A stretch of DNA of 44,049 nt from Halothiobacillus sp. (GTDB taxonomy: Bacteria; Pseudomonadota; Gammaproteobacteria; JAAZVP01): positions 1-44,049 of the forward strand of contig JAAZVP010000019.1 in assembly GCA_018623495.1 (NCBI GenBank), written 5' to 3'. The translations under genes and the position numbers were made by a program. Positions 8,933 to 16,938 of this stretch are shown here, piece by piece. Position 1 is the first letter of the stretch. Each line of letters starts with the position of its first letter. Below the pieces are notes generated by a model. The model was given only the letters and a program-made list of their open reading frames with translations, was not told the DNA's origin and did no database searches.

Positions 8933-8961
8933 ACTCTAATGCCTGTTAACCCCGTTGTCAC
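8933..8961 (-). promoter_or_regulatory. Sigma-70-type promoter of the porin/PhnD/GGDEF-EAL operon
   Basis: Read on the minus strand, -35 GTGACA (8961-8956) and -10 TAGAGT (8938-8933) are separated by exactly 17 nt, 56 nt before the porin start codon. The -35 lies in an imperfect inverted repeat, CTGTTAAC...GTTGTCACAG (8943-8963 on the plus strand), which may be an operator. It does not match a Pho box with correct 11-nt spacing. Confidence 0.5.
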
Positions 8962-9048
8962 AGGGGTTGGGCGGGATCGCCGCGGGCGGGTGGCCGATGG
9001 CGCGGCGAAACTGGTCTAATGAGATCGTGTGCCCACCGGGGAGTGACC

Positions 9049-9957
9049 ATGGCCGACATCGCCGAACTCGACCACCTGCATGCCATCGCCGATCACCTGC
9101 GGTTCGTCGAGGGACCGGGGGGACTCCCCGTGGCCGAACTGCGCACACCCGCGGCCAGCGCCCGGGTGAGTCTCCAGGGCGGGCAGGTGCTCGACTACCG
9201 CGTGGGCGACGGCGAGCCGGTTCTCTGGACCAGCCCCGGCGCGGTCTTCGAACCCGGCCGACCCGTTCGCGGCGGGGTCCCGCTGTGCTGGCCGTGGTTC
9301 GGCGCCGACCCGGCGGGTCGCGGAGCCAACCACGGTTTCGCCCGGACCCGCCCGTGGCGGGTGATCGAGGCGGCGCGCCTGATGGACGGCCGCGGGGTAT
9401 GCCTGTGCCTCGGGCTGGCGGACGATGCCGAGACCCGCGAACTCTGGCCGCAGACGTTCGACGTCCAGGCCTGGATCACCCTCGACCGAAGGCTCACGGT
9501 GGAGCTGCTCACGCTGGCCACCGATCCCCTGCCGACGACCCTCTCCGCCGCCCTGCATGCCTATTTCCGCGTGGGGGACGTCGGCCGCGTGAGCGTCGAG
9601 GGCCTCGACGGCAGCGAGTTCCTGGACAAGAACGCCGGCCTGGCCGAGGCCCGGCAGTCGGGTGCCCTGCGGGTGGAAGGGGCCATGGACCGCATCTACA
9701 CCGCCCCCGGCCAGCGCGTCACCCTCGAGGACCCGGTCCTCGGTCGGCGCATCGGCATCGAGCGCCTGGGGGGCGACAGCCTGGTGGCCTGGAATCCCGG
9801 TGCCGAGGGTGTCGCGAAAATCGGTGACATGCCGGCAGGGGCCGAGCGCGAGATGCTCTGCCTGGAGCCGGCACTGGGCGCGGTCGAGCCGGTCACGCTC
9901 GCTCCGGGCGAGGAGGCCCGCTTCGGCATGGTGATCTCCTCCGAGTCCGCCGAGTGA
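9049..9957 (+). CDS. D-hexose-6-phosphate mutarotase (aldose 1-epimerase family, YeaD-like)
   Basis: This 302-residue cytoplasmic enzyme of the galactose mutarotase-like beta-sandwich family is predicted to interconvert alpha and beta anomers of hexose 6-phosphates. Typical YeaD stretches are present: SLQGGQVLDYR, RGGVPLCWPWFG, NHGFARTRPW (catalytic His region), LSAALHAYFRVGD and GLDGSEFLDK, with WNPGAEGVAKIGDM near the end (catalytic-Glu region usually follows). ATG 9049 is preferred over the in-frame 9019 because GGGGAG sits 6-7 nt before it. The stop codon overlaps the GTG of the iron/heme permease gene (GTGA), so the two are probably translated together, an unusual pairing. Confidence 0.88.
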   Translation: MADIAELDHLHAIADHLRFVEGPGGLPVAELRTPAASARVSLQGGQVLDYRVGDGEPVLWTSPGAVFEPGRPVRGGVPLCWPWFGADPAGRGANHGFARTRPWRVIEAARLMDGRGVCLCLGLADDAETRELWPQTFDVQAWITLDRRLTVELLTLATDPLPTTLSAALHAYFRVGDVGRVSVEGLDGSEFLDKNAGLAEARQSGALRVEGAMDRIYTAPGQRVTLEDPVLGRRIGIERLGGDSLVAWNPGAEGVAKIGDMPAGAEREMLCLEPALGAVEPVTLAPGEEARFGMVISSESAE

Positions 9958-11009
9958 GCCGGACGGGCGTGCCGGGCATCGGGCGCGGCCCGGCACTGGC
10001 CGTACTGGGCCTGCTGGTGGCCGGGGTGGCCTTGCTGGCCCTGGGCGTGGGGCCCCGGGCCATCGGTCCCGGCGAGGCCCTGGCCATCCTCGGTCACCGG
10101 TTGACGGGGCTGGGGCCGGACCCGGAGCCGTTGCGACAGGCGATCGTCCTGCAGCTGCGCCTGCCCCGGGTACTGCTCGCCGGGCTGGTGGGCGCGGCCC
10201 TGGCGCTTGCCGGGGCCGCCCTGCAGGGCTTGTTTCGCAATCCCCTGGCCGACCCGGGCCTGCTGGGCGTGTCCACCAGCGCGGCCCTGGCGGCGGTGGC
10301 GGCGATCGTCGTCCTCGATCGACTGCTTGGCGGTCTGCCCGCCGCGCTCGCTGCCTATGGCCTGCCGCTGGTGGCCTTCGCCGGTGCGCTGGTGGGCACG
10401 GCCCTGATCCATCGCCTGGGCACCCGCGAGGGTCGGGTGGACGTGCCGCTCATGCTGCTGCTGGGGATCGCCCTGAACGCGGTGGCCGGGGCCGGGATCG
10501 GGGTGCTGGCGTTCGTCGCCGAGGCGGGGGCGTTGCGTACCCTGACCCAGTGGGGCCTGGGCAGCTTCGCCGGCGCCGACTGGCCGGGGGTGACGGTGCT
10601 CGCGGCGGGCGTGCTGGTGGCGGGGCTCGTGCTGGCGCGCCTGGCCACGGCGCTCAATGTCTTTCTCCTGGGTGAGGCGGAGGCGGGCCACCTGGGCATG
10701 CCCGTGGAGGCGGTCAAGCGGCGGGTGGTCCTGCTCGCCTCGCTGGCCACCGGGCTGGCCGTGGCTTTCGCCGGAACCATCGGCTTCGTCGGCCTGGTGG
10801 TGCCGCACCTGGTCCGCCTCGCCCTGGGCCCCGACCACCGGCTGCTGGTGCCCGCCAGTGCCCTGGGCGGGGCCCTGCTGGCCATGCTCGCCGACCTGCT
10901 GGCCCGGGGCCTGGCGCCGCCGGCGGAGATCCCCGTGGGACTGATCACGGCGCTGCTGGGCGGGCCGCTGCTGTTCTGGCTGCTGCTGCGCGGCCGGGGG
11001 CGCTACTGA
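9954..11009 (+). CDS. hmuU: FecCD-family ABC permease, heme/iron type
   Basis: This 351-residue inner-membrane permease of the BtuC/FecCD/HmuU family is expected to dimerize and work with the ATPase encoded next. About ten hydrophobic helices are visible. Family signatures include LRLPRVLLAGLVGAALALAG, LQGLFRNPLADPGLLGVS (the classic permease motif), GTIGFVGLVVPHLVRL and the C-terminal EIPVGLITALLGGP. Start is GTG at 9954, overlapping the mutarotase stop. The 3' end overlaps the ATPase start by one base (TGATG). The substrate is inferred as heme because the ATPase is HmuV-like; siderophore or cobalamin transport is possible. No binding protein or TonB receptor is in the window. Confidence 0.85.
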   Translation: MSRTGVPGIGRGPALAVLGLLVAGVALLALGVGPRAIGPGEALAILGHRLTGLGPDPEPLRQAIVLQLRLPRVLLAGLVGAALALAGAALQGLFRNPLADPGLLGVSTSAALAAVAAIVVLDRLLGGLPAALAAYGLPLVAFAGALVGTALIHRLGTREGRVDVPLMLLLGIALNAVAGAGIGVLAFVAEAGALRTLTQWGLGSFAGADWPGVTVLAAGVLVAGLVLARLATALNVFLLGEAEAGHLGMPVEAVKRRVVLLASLATGLAVAFAGTIGFVGLVVPHLVRLALGPDHRLLVPASALGGALLAMLADLLARGLAPPAEIPVGLITALLGGPLLFWLLLRGRGRY

Positions 11010-11791
11010 TGGGCTGGCGGCTGGAGACCGTGGACGTGGAGCGAGACGGCCGGCGGGTGCTCGCCGGGGTGGATCTCGCGCTCGACCCGGGCGAGGTGGT
11101 GGCGCTGGTGGGGCCCAACGGGTCGGGCAAGTCCACGCTGCTGGAGGTGATGGCCGGGGGGCTGGCCCCGGCGGCCGGCAGGGTGGCCCTGCACGGGCGG
11201 TCCGTGGCGCGGTTCAGCGGGCTGGAGCTGGCGCGCCGGCGGGCGGTGCTGCCCCAGGACAGCCGGCTGGCGTTCGCCTTCCCCGTCCGCGAGGTGGTGG
11301 CCATGGGCCGCACGCCCTTCAACGGTGGCCGCGAGACCCGGGCCGATGCCGCGATCGTCGGCCAGGCACTGGAATGGATGGACCTCGACGGGCTGGCGAG
11401 GCGGCCCTATACCCATCTCTCCGGCGGCGAGCGCCAGCGGGTCCAGCTGGCCCGCGTGCTGGCCCAGGTGCTGGGCCCGGGGATGGAAGGTCGCTGGCTG
11501 CTGCTCGACGAGCCGCTGGCGGGGCTCGACATCCGCCATCAGCTGGCCCTCCTGGCGCGCCTGGAGTCCCTGGCCGGGGAGGGCATGGGCGTCATCCTGG
11601 CGTTGCACGACCTCGATCTCGCCGCCCGCCACGCCCGCCGGCTGGTGATGCTGGACGGTGGCCGGCCGGCGGCCGTGGGCGAGCCGCGCGCGGTGCTCAC
11701 GCGCGAACGGGTGCGCGCGGTCTTCGGCGTCGACCTGGCCGCGATCGAGGGGCCCGAGGGCCAGCCGGTCTTCCTTTGCCGGCAGGCGTAG
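11009..11791 (+). CDS. hmuV: Heme ABC transporter ATP-binding protein (HmuV-like)
   Basis: This 260-residue ATPase has Walker A GPNGSGKST (35-43), Q-loop LPQDS, signature LSGGE (137-141), Walker B WLLLDEP (163-169) and the switch His in LALHD. The REVVAMGRTPF segment, the insert before Walker B (LAQVLGPGMEGRW) and LDIRHQ are characteristic of HmuV rather than FecE or BtuD. It is directly coupled to the permease gene. After it comes a 133-nt gap carrying a Fur-type site that belongs to the next gene, so this operon itself shows no obvious Fur box at its own start. Confidence 0.85.
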   Translation: MGWRLETVDVERDGRRVLAGVDLALDPGEVVALVGPNGSGKSTLLEVMAGGLAPAAGRVALHGRSVARFSGLELARRRAVLPQDSRLAFAFPVREVVAMGRTPFNGGRETRADAAIVGQALEWMDLDGLARRPYTHLSGGERQRVQLARVLAQVLGPGMEGRWLLLDEPLAGLDIRHQLALLARLESLAGEGMGVILALHDLDLAARHARRLVMLDGGRPAAVGEPRAVLTRERVRAVFGVDLAAIEGPEGQPVFLCRQA

Positions 11792-11855
11792 ACGGTCGCG
11801 CGTCTCCGGCGTTCTGCCGGTCCGCGCCGGGGATAACCCTGCAAGCACTGGGTCA

Positions 11856-11871
11856 GCAAGGCTTGCCTTGC
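11856..11871. repeat. Perfect inverted repeat GCAAGGC-TT-GCCTTGC
   Basis: Two 7-bp arms with a 2-nt centre lie directly upstream of the Fur-like site and overlap the predicted -35 box (TTGCCT, 11863-11868). This could be an operator. It has no T-tract and is too close to the promoter to act as a terminator. Confidence 0.5.
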
Positions 11872-11894
11872 AAAGGGGAATGGTTATCATTCGC
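11863..11894 (+). promoter_or_regulatory. Promoter with overlapping Fur box
   Basis: A -35 TTGCCT (11863-11868) and -10 TATCAT (11885-11890) are separated by 16 nt. Bases 11876-11894 (GGGAATGGTTATCATTCGC) match the 19-bp Fur consensus at 13 of 19 positions and cover the -10. This arrangement implies iron-dependent repression of the gene starting at 11925. The Fur assignment rests on motif matching by eye. Confidence 0.6.
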
Positions 11895-11924
11895 TGTCGA
11901 GGTGGACCCAGGGGAGAGCACTTG

Positions 11925-12251
11925 ATGACACTCAAGCTGGATGCCGAGATCGAGCGCGTCGAGGTCTCGTTGCGGATCGTCGACGAGCACAGTGGCCGGG
12001 TGGCGGCGGAGTTCACCGCCGAGGAGATGCGCCGCCTGCTGGAGAGCGGGCGCCTGGACATGGTCGACCTGTTCGACGAGCGCCGCGAGCAGAAGGTGGT
12101 TCGCGACCTGGTGCTGTGTGCCTGCGCCCGCAACCTGCGTATCGACTGCAACCGGGAATGCGAGGCCGATGGCGGCCGTTGCCCCCACCGGTCCAACGTG
12201 ATCGCCTTCCCCCGCGAGCGCATCAAGCGCTTCCTGCGCCAGGACGACTGA
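11925..12251 (+). CDS. Small cysteine-rich protein of unknown function, probably iron-regulated
   Basis: This 108-residue protein is not recognised as a named family. The N-terminal 60 residues are charged and likely form a short beta segment followed by a helix. The second part holds five cysteines at 65, 67, 75, 79 and 86 (C-x-C-x7-C-x3-C-x6-C), followed by PHRSNVIAFPRERIKRFL. Such spacing could bind zinc, iron or an Fe-S cluster, but this is inference. There is no signal peptide, so it is probably cytoplasmic. ATG 11925 is supported by GGGGAG about 8 nt upstream; the open frame extends back to 11658 inside hmuV but would cross the promoter. The Fur-like site suggests expression under iron limitation. 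Confidence 0.75.
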   Translation: MTLKLDAEIERVEVSLRIVDEHSGRVAAEFTAEEMRRLLESGRLDMVDLFDERREQKVVRDLVLCACARNLRIDCNRECEADGGRCPHRSNVIAFPRERIKRFLRQDD

Positions 12252-12289
12252 TCCTCGCGACGCGACCCGGCCAGCCGGGGGTGCCGACG

Positions 12290-12318
12290 AAAAAGGGGCG
12301 CATCGGCGGATGCGCCCC
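12290..12318 (-). terminator. Intrinsic terminator of the HDOD gene
   Basis: A perfect 10-bp stem, GGGGCGCATC (12295-12304) with GATGCGCCCC (12309-12318), has a GGCG loop. On the minus strand it is followed by five T's (12294-12290), so it terminates transcription from the HDOD gene. On the plus strand no T-tract follows, so it would work only weakly for the gene ending at 12251. Confidence 0.75.
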
Positions 12319-12384
12319 TCTCCCGGTTTCAGGCGGTGGGCTTGCCGCCCGTTGACCCCTGCGCCGTCCGCGCGGGCGGGCCCG

Positions 12385-13281
12385 CTATCCCATCAACGAC
12401 TGCTTGAGGGCCTCGAGCTCGTCGTCCACCAGCGATTCGCCGGGTTCCACGCCCAGTTTCTCGGCCGCGGGCACGTCCTGCAGGTCGCTCTCCTCGGCGT
12501 CGCCGTTGCTGATGCGCGCCTGGATCACGGCGACGATCACCACGTCGGCATAGTCCGGCGAGCCGTCGTGATCGCGGGCCGGGTTTTCCGCCTCGCGGAC
12601 CACGGTGATCAGCTCGTCGGGGAAGTTCCAGGCGGTGAGGATCTCCTCGCCGATGGGCGCGTGCAGTTCCGACACCACGCTGTCGAGCAGCTCGGGATCG
12701 CCGGCCATTTCCGGGAAATCCCCGGCCACGGAAACGATGGGCAGGGCACCGATGTTGTGGATGAGCCCCCCGAGCATGGCCTGCTCCGCGTCCAGGCCGC
12801 GGGTCTTGCGACCCAGCATGTGGCTCAGCGAGGCCACCTGGGTGGAGAACTCCCAGAGCTCGTGCAGGTGACGGGTGAGGACCTTGGAACGCGAGTGGAA
12901 GATCTGGCGCATCGCCAGGCTGACCACCAGGTTGCTCACCACGCGCATGCCCAGCCGGGCGATGATCGTGTTGAGGTTCTCCATGTGGTAGTGCCCGCGG
13001 TAGAGCGGGCTGTTGGCCACCTGGATGAGATGCGCGGAGATCGCCGGGTCCCTGGAGATCGCCTCGGCGAGATCGCCCGCGGAGCTGTCGGGGTCCTGGG
13101 CGATGGTCTTGACGTTCATGGCCACGTCCGGGAGCGTCGGCAGCTTGAACTGGCGCTCGTGCAGACGGCGCACGATCCGCGAGACCAGCTGCTCGCGCTC
13201 GGCGTCGTGGGCAAAGTCCTCCTCGTTGCGGACCTTGCCCATGATGTCGGCGATGATCTTTTCGCGATTCTCCATGCTCAC
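12385..13281 (-). CDS. HDOD-domain protein
   Basis: This 298-residue cytoplasmic protein has an HDOD domain (an HD-related fold that lacks the phosphohydrolase residues) at about residues 40-240. It shows the characteristic LPTLPDVAMNV, ISRDPAISAHLIQVANSPLY and LGMRVVSNLVVSLAM segments and LGGLIHNIGALPIV in place of the metal-binding HD motif. HDOD proteins are regulators in signalling, motility and stress pathways, mostly of unknown mechanism. The start is either GTG 13281 (GGAG about 9 nt upstream) or ATG 13275. It lies 31 nt downstream of ettA on the same strand and ends before a terminator at 12290-12318. Confidence 0.88.
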   Translation of the reverse strand: MSMENREKIIADIMGKVRNEEDFAHDAEREQLVSRIVRRLHERQFKLPTLPDVAMNVKTIAQDPDSSAGDLAEAISRDPAISAHLIQVANSPLYRGHYHMENLNTIIARLGMRVVSNLVVSLAMRQIFHSRSKVLTRHLHELWEFSTQVASLSHMLGRKTRGLDAEQAMLGGLIHNIGALPIVSVAGDFPEMAGDPELLDSVVSELHAPIGEEILTAWNFPDELITVVREAENPARDHDGSPDYADVVIVAVIQARISNGDAEESDLQDVPAAEKLGVEPGESLVDDELEALKQSLMG

Positions 13282-13312
13282 TGCTGCCTACTCCGCGGCT
13301 AGGGGCCCGGCC

Positions 13313-14980
13313 TCAATCGACGAGCTTCTTGTATTTCATCCGGTGGGGCTGGTCGGCGGCATCGCCGAGTCGCTTGCGCCGGTCCTCCTCGTATTCGGAG
13401 AAGCTGCCCTCGAACCAGTGGACGGTGCCGTCGTCCTCGAAGGCCAGGGTGTGGGTGGACACCCGGTCGAGGAACCAGCGGTCGTGCGAGATCACCACCG
13501 CCGAGCCGGGGAAGTCCAGCAGGGCCTGTTCCAGGGCCCGCAGGGTCTCCACGTCCAGGTCGTTGGTGGGTTCGTCGAGCAGCAGCAGGTTGCCGCCGCT
13601 CTTGAGCAGCTTGGCCAGGTGCACCCGGTTGCGCTCGCCGCCGGACAGGTCCTGGATGTATTTCTGCTGGTCCGAGCCCTTGAAGTTGAAGCGGCCCACG
13701 TAGGCCCGCGAGGGCATCTCGAAGTTGCCCACGGTGATGTGGTCGTTGCCGTCGGAGATCTCTTCCCAGACGGTCTTCTTGCCGTCGAGGTTGTCGCGGC
13801 TCTGGTCCACGTAGCCGATCTCGACGGTCTCGCCCACGTCGATGGTGCCCTCGTCGGGCTGCTCCTCGCCGGTGAGCATGCGGAACAGCGTGGTCTTGCC
13901 CGCGCCGTTGGGGCCGATCACGCCCACGATGCCGCCACGCGGCAGGCTGAAGGACAGGCCCTGGTAGAGGGTGCGGTCGCCGAAGGACTTGGAGAGGTTG
14001 TCCACCTCGATGACCTTGTCCCCCAGGCGCGGGCCCGGCGGGATGTAGATCTCGTTGGTCTCGGAGCGCTTCTGGTAGTCCGAGGAGGAGAGCTCCTCGA
14101 AGCGCTTGAGGCGGGCCTTGTTCTTGGACTGGCGGCCCTTGGGGTTGGCGTTGACCCACTCCAGCTCCTGCTTCATGGCCTTCATGCGGGCCTGCTCGCG
14201 CGCTTCCTCCTGTTCCAGGCGCTTCTCCTTCTGTTCCAGCCAGGAGGAGTAGTTGCCCTTCCAGGGGATGCCGTGGCCGCGGTCGAGCTCGAGGATCCAC
14301 TCGGCGACGTTGTCGAGGAAGTAGCGGTCGTGGGTGACCGCCACCACGGTGCCGGGAAAGTCGTGCAGGAAGCGCTCTAGCCAGGCCACGGACTCGGCGT
14401 CCAGGTGGTTGGTGGGCTCGTCGAGGATCAGCATGTCCGGGGCGGACAGCAGCAGGCGGCACAGGGCCACGCGGCGCTTCTCGCCGCCGGATAGATTGTC
14501 GACATCGGCCTCCCACGGCGGCAGGCGCAGGGCGTCGGCGGCGACCTCGAGCTTGCGCTCCAGCTCCCAGCCGCCGGTGGTGTCGATCTTCTCCTGCAGC
14601 TCGGCCTGCTCGGCCATCAGGGCCTCGAAGTCGGCATCGGGGTCGGCCATGGCGTCGCTGACGGCGTTGAAGCGGTCCAGCAGGCCCTTGATCTCGGCCA
14701 CGCCGTCCTCGACGTTGCCGCGCACGTCCTTGTCCGGGTCGAGCTCCGGCTCCTGGGAGAGGAACCCGATGTTGATGCCCTTCTGCGGGCGGGCCTCGCC
14801 CACGTACTCGGTGTCCACGCCGGCCATGATGCGCAGCAGCGTGGACTTGCCCGCGCCGTTGTAGCCCAGCACGCCGATCTTGGCGCCGGGAAAGAAATTG
14901 AGCGAGATGTCTCGCAGGATTTCCTTTTTCGGGGGGACGACCTTGCCCACCCCGTTCATGGTGTAGATGTATTGAGCCAT
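13313..14980 (-). CDS. ettA: Energy-dependent translational throttle protein EttA (ABC-F)
   Basis: This 555-residue protein is the same length as E. coli EttA. It is an ABC-F ATPase with no membrane domain that binds the ribosomal E site and gates early elongation according to ATP/ADP. Two ATPase cassettes are visible, with Walker [10 protein letters not shown] and GPNGAGKTT, signatures NLSGGEKRR and DLSGGERNR, and [11 protein letters not shown] and [11 protein letters not shown]. The arm and linker regions are present. The N-terminus [19 protein letters not shown] matches the EttA subfamily. A predicted promoter lies 40-70 nt upstream; the HDOD gene follows after 31 nt. Confidence 0.96.
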   Translation of the reverse strand: MAQYIYTMNGVGKVVPPKKEILRDISLNFFPGAKIGVLGYNGAGKSTLLRIMAGVDTEYVGEARPQKGINIGFLSQEPELDPDKDVRGNVEDGVAEIKGLLDRFNAVSDAMADPDADFEALMAEQAELQEKIDTTGGWELERKLEVAADALRLPPWEADVDNLSGGEKRRVALCRLLLSAPDMLILDEPTNHLDAESVAWLERFLHDFPGTVVAVTHDRYFLDNVAEWILELDRGHGIPWKGNYSSWLEQKEKRLEQEEAREQARMKAMKQELEWVNANPKGRQSKNKARLKRFEELSSSDYQKRSETNEIYIPPGPRLGDKVIEVDNLSKSFGDRTLYQGLSFSLPRGGIVGVIGPNGAGKTTLFRMLTGEEQPDEGTIDVGETVEIGYVDQSRDNLDGKKTVWEEISDGNDHITVGNFEMPSRAYVGRFNFKGSDQQKYIQDLSGGERNRVHLAKLLKSGGNLLLLDEPTNDLDVETLRALEQALLDFPGSAVVISHDRWFLDRVSTHTLAFEDDGTVHWFEGSFSEYEEDRRKRLGDAADQPHRMKYKKLVD

Positions 14981-15019
14981 CAGCGAAATTCGGTATTGCC
15001 GTGTTGCGGAATAGACGTG

Positions 15020-15049
15020 ATTATCAGGTACAAGCGTGCTTCATTCCAA
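15020..15049 (-). promoter_or_regulatory. Predicted sigma-70 promoter of ettA
   Basis: On the minus strand, -35 TTGGAA (15049-15044) and -10 GATAAT (15025-15020) are separated by 18 nt, about 40 nt before the ettA start codon. Confidence 0.45.
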
Positions 15050-15174
15050 CCGCGGTGATCCTGGCCCGTTGCCGGAGCGGCAGGATCGCCGCTCAAGCCG
15101 GGCGCTCCCGGGTCGATAACCGGGGTGTCCGATTCACGCAGTCCGGGACCTTTCCGGAGAGGAACGAGAAGGCT

Positions 15175-16938
15175 TTGCAGGCGCTGAGACCCATTCTGCT
15201 CATCATGGTTCTGCTGGGGCTTTCGGCCGGACCCGCCGCGGGCCAGCAGCCGGCGCCGTCCAGCGAGCTGCGCCTGCTGATCGACGTCTCCGGGAGCATG
15301 AAGCGCACCGACCCGCACAACCTGCGGGCGCCGGCCATGCGCCTTCTGGTGGGCCTGCTGCCGGAAACCGGCCGCGCGGGTGCATGGGAGTTCGGCACCC
15401 GCCCGCGCACCCTGGTGGAACCCGGGGCGGTCACCCCGGCATGGAAGTCGGGCGCGCGCCGGGCCGCCGACAACATCCACTCCCGGGCGCAGTTCACCGA
15501 CATCGGCGCGGCCCTCGAGGCCGCCATCGCCGACTGGGAGGCCGAGCCGGCCGATGACGGGGCGCAGCGCAACCTGGTGCTGCTCTCGGACGGCATGGTG
15601 GATGTCCCCGGGGATGACGCGGCGGACGCCGCCGAGCGCCAGCGCATCATCGACGAGCTGGTGCCGCGTCTGCAGGCGGCCCGGGTGAACGTCCACACCG
15701 TGGCGCTATCGGAGGAGGCCGACGCCGAGCTCCTGGAGCTCTTGGCCATGCGCACCGACGGCGCCTTCCGCGCGGTGGACCTGGCGCGCGAGCTCGAGCG
15801 GGTGTTTCTCCACCTGTTCGAACAATCCACGCCGCGCGACACCCTGCCGCTGGAGGGCAACCGCCTGAAGGTGGACGAGAGCGTCTCCGAGCTGACGCTG
15901 CTGATCTTTCGCGATCCCGATGCCGATCCCATGACCATCGTGCCGCCCGATGCCACCCGCTTCGGCCGCGAGCAGGCCGCGGAGATGGAGCGGGTGCGCT
16001 GGTTCAGCGAGGGCAGCCACGAGCTGGTGACCATCGAGCGGCCGGCCGCGGGCGAGTGGCTGATCGAGGCCGAGATGGACCCCGACAACCGGGCCATGGT
16101 GGTCACCGACCTCAGGCTCCAGTACACCGAGCTGCCCAACCGGGCCTTTGCCGGCGAGCAGCTCGATTTCTCCGCCTATCTCAGCGAAGGCGGCGACCGG
16201 ATCACCCGCGAGGCCTTCCTCAATCTCGTCTCCCTCGAGCTGGTGGAGGAGGTCCCGGGCGTCGCCGAGCCGCGCTCGCGTTTTCTCAAGGACTTCGGCC
16301 TGCTCGGGGACCGCAAGGCGGGCGACGGCTACTTCGACGTCGAGCTCGACGAACAGTTGCGGCCGGGGCGCCTGGCGCTGGAGCTGCAGGCCGACAGCCC
16401 CACCTTCGAGCGCCAGGCGCGCCACGAGATCGCCGTGGAGGCAGTGGAACTGCTCGACACCCGGCTGGTGACCCGGGAGGCCCAGGCCGGCAGCGCCTAC
16501 CGGGTCGAGGTCCGGCCCGATACCCGCTACCTCGCCGTCGAAGGGGCCGAGGTCTCCGCCAGCCTGGTGGTGGAGGGGGGCGAGCCGCGGGCGCTGCGAC
16601 TCGAGCGGGAGGCCGGCGACGTCTGGGTGCTCGAGACCGACCCCGCGCACAGCGACCGCCCGCAGACCCTCGAGCTCCACTTCGTCGGCAAGACGCGGAT
16701 GGGTCGCGGGATCGACTACCACGCCCCGCCCGTGTCCCTCCCGGCGCTGGCGAGCGAACCCGCCGAGCCCGAGCCCGGCGAGCCGCCGTCCGAGCCGGGG
16801 GTCAACTGGTGGTTCGCCGGTGGCATCGCGCTCTTCACCGGGTTGGCGCTCGGTGTCCTCGCCTGGTGGCTGGCACGCCGTTGGCGTCGGCGCCAGCAGG
16901 CCCAACTGGACAACATGACAGAGGCACTCCAGTCATGA
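15175..16938 (+). CDS. VWA-domain membrane protein with periplasmic body (TIGR03503-like)
   Basis: This 587-residue protein has a signal peptide ([18 protein letters not shown], cleaved near PAAG-QQ) and a von Willebrand factor A domain at about 31-200. The metal-ion site DVSGS (37-41) is intact. A long beta-rich periplasmic region follows, then one C-terminal helix ([21 protein letters not shown]) and a basic cytoplasmic tail. It resembles the gammaproteobacterial family TIGR03503, whose function is unknown; this match is from memory. The frame is open from 15001, but TTG 15175 fits best: GGAGAGGA lies 11 nt upstream and it gives a clean signal peptide. ATG 15205 would truncate the signal. 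Its stop overlaps the next gene's ATG (ATGA). Confidence 0.8.
   Translation: MQALRPILLIMVLLGLSAGPAAGQQPAPSSELRLLIDVSGSMKRTDPHNLRAPAMRLLVGLLPETGRAGAWEFGTRPRTLVEPGAVTPAWKSGARRAADNIHSRAQFTDIGAALEAAIADWEAEPADDGAQRNLVLLSDGMVDVPGDDAADAAERQRIIDELVPRLQAARVNVHTVALSEEADAELLELLAMRTDGAFRAVDLARELERVFLHLFEQSTPRDTLPLEGNRLKVDESVSELTLLIFRDPDADPMTIVPPDATRFGREQAAEMERVRWFSEGSHELVTIERPAAGEWLIEAEMDPDNRAMVVTDLRLQYTELPNRAFAGEQLDFSAYLSEGGDRITREAFLNLVSLELVEEVPGVAEPRSRFLKDFGLLGDRKAGDGYFDVELDEQLRPGRLALELQADSPTFERQARHEIAVEAVELLDTRLVTREAQAGSAYRVEVRPDTRYLAVEGAEVSASLVVEGGEPRALRLEREAGDVWVLETDPAHSDRPQTLELHFVGKTRMGRGIDYHAPPVSLPALASEPAEPEPGEPPSEPGVNWWFAGGIALFTGLALGVLAWWLARRWRRRQQAQLDNMTEALQS

Noticed and set aside
8943-8961. 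Pho box upstream of the phosphate-type porin
   Set aside because: CTGTTAA and TTGTCAC are 12 nt apart instead of 11 and on the strand away from the porin. Better explained as the -35 region.
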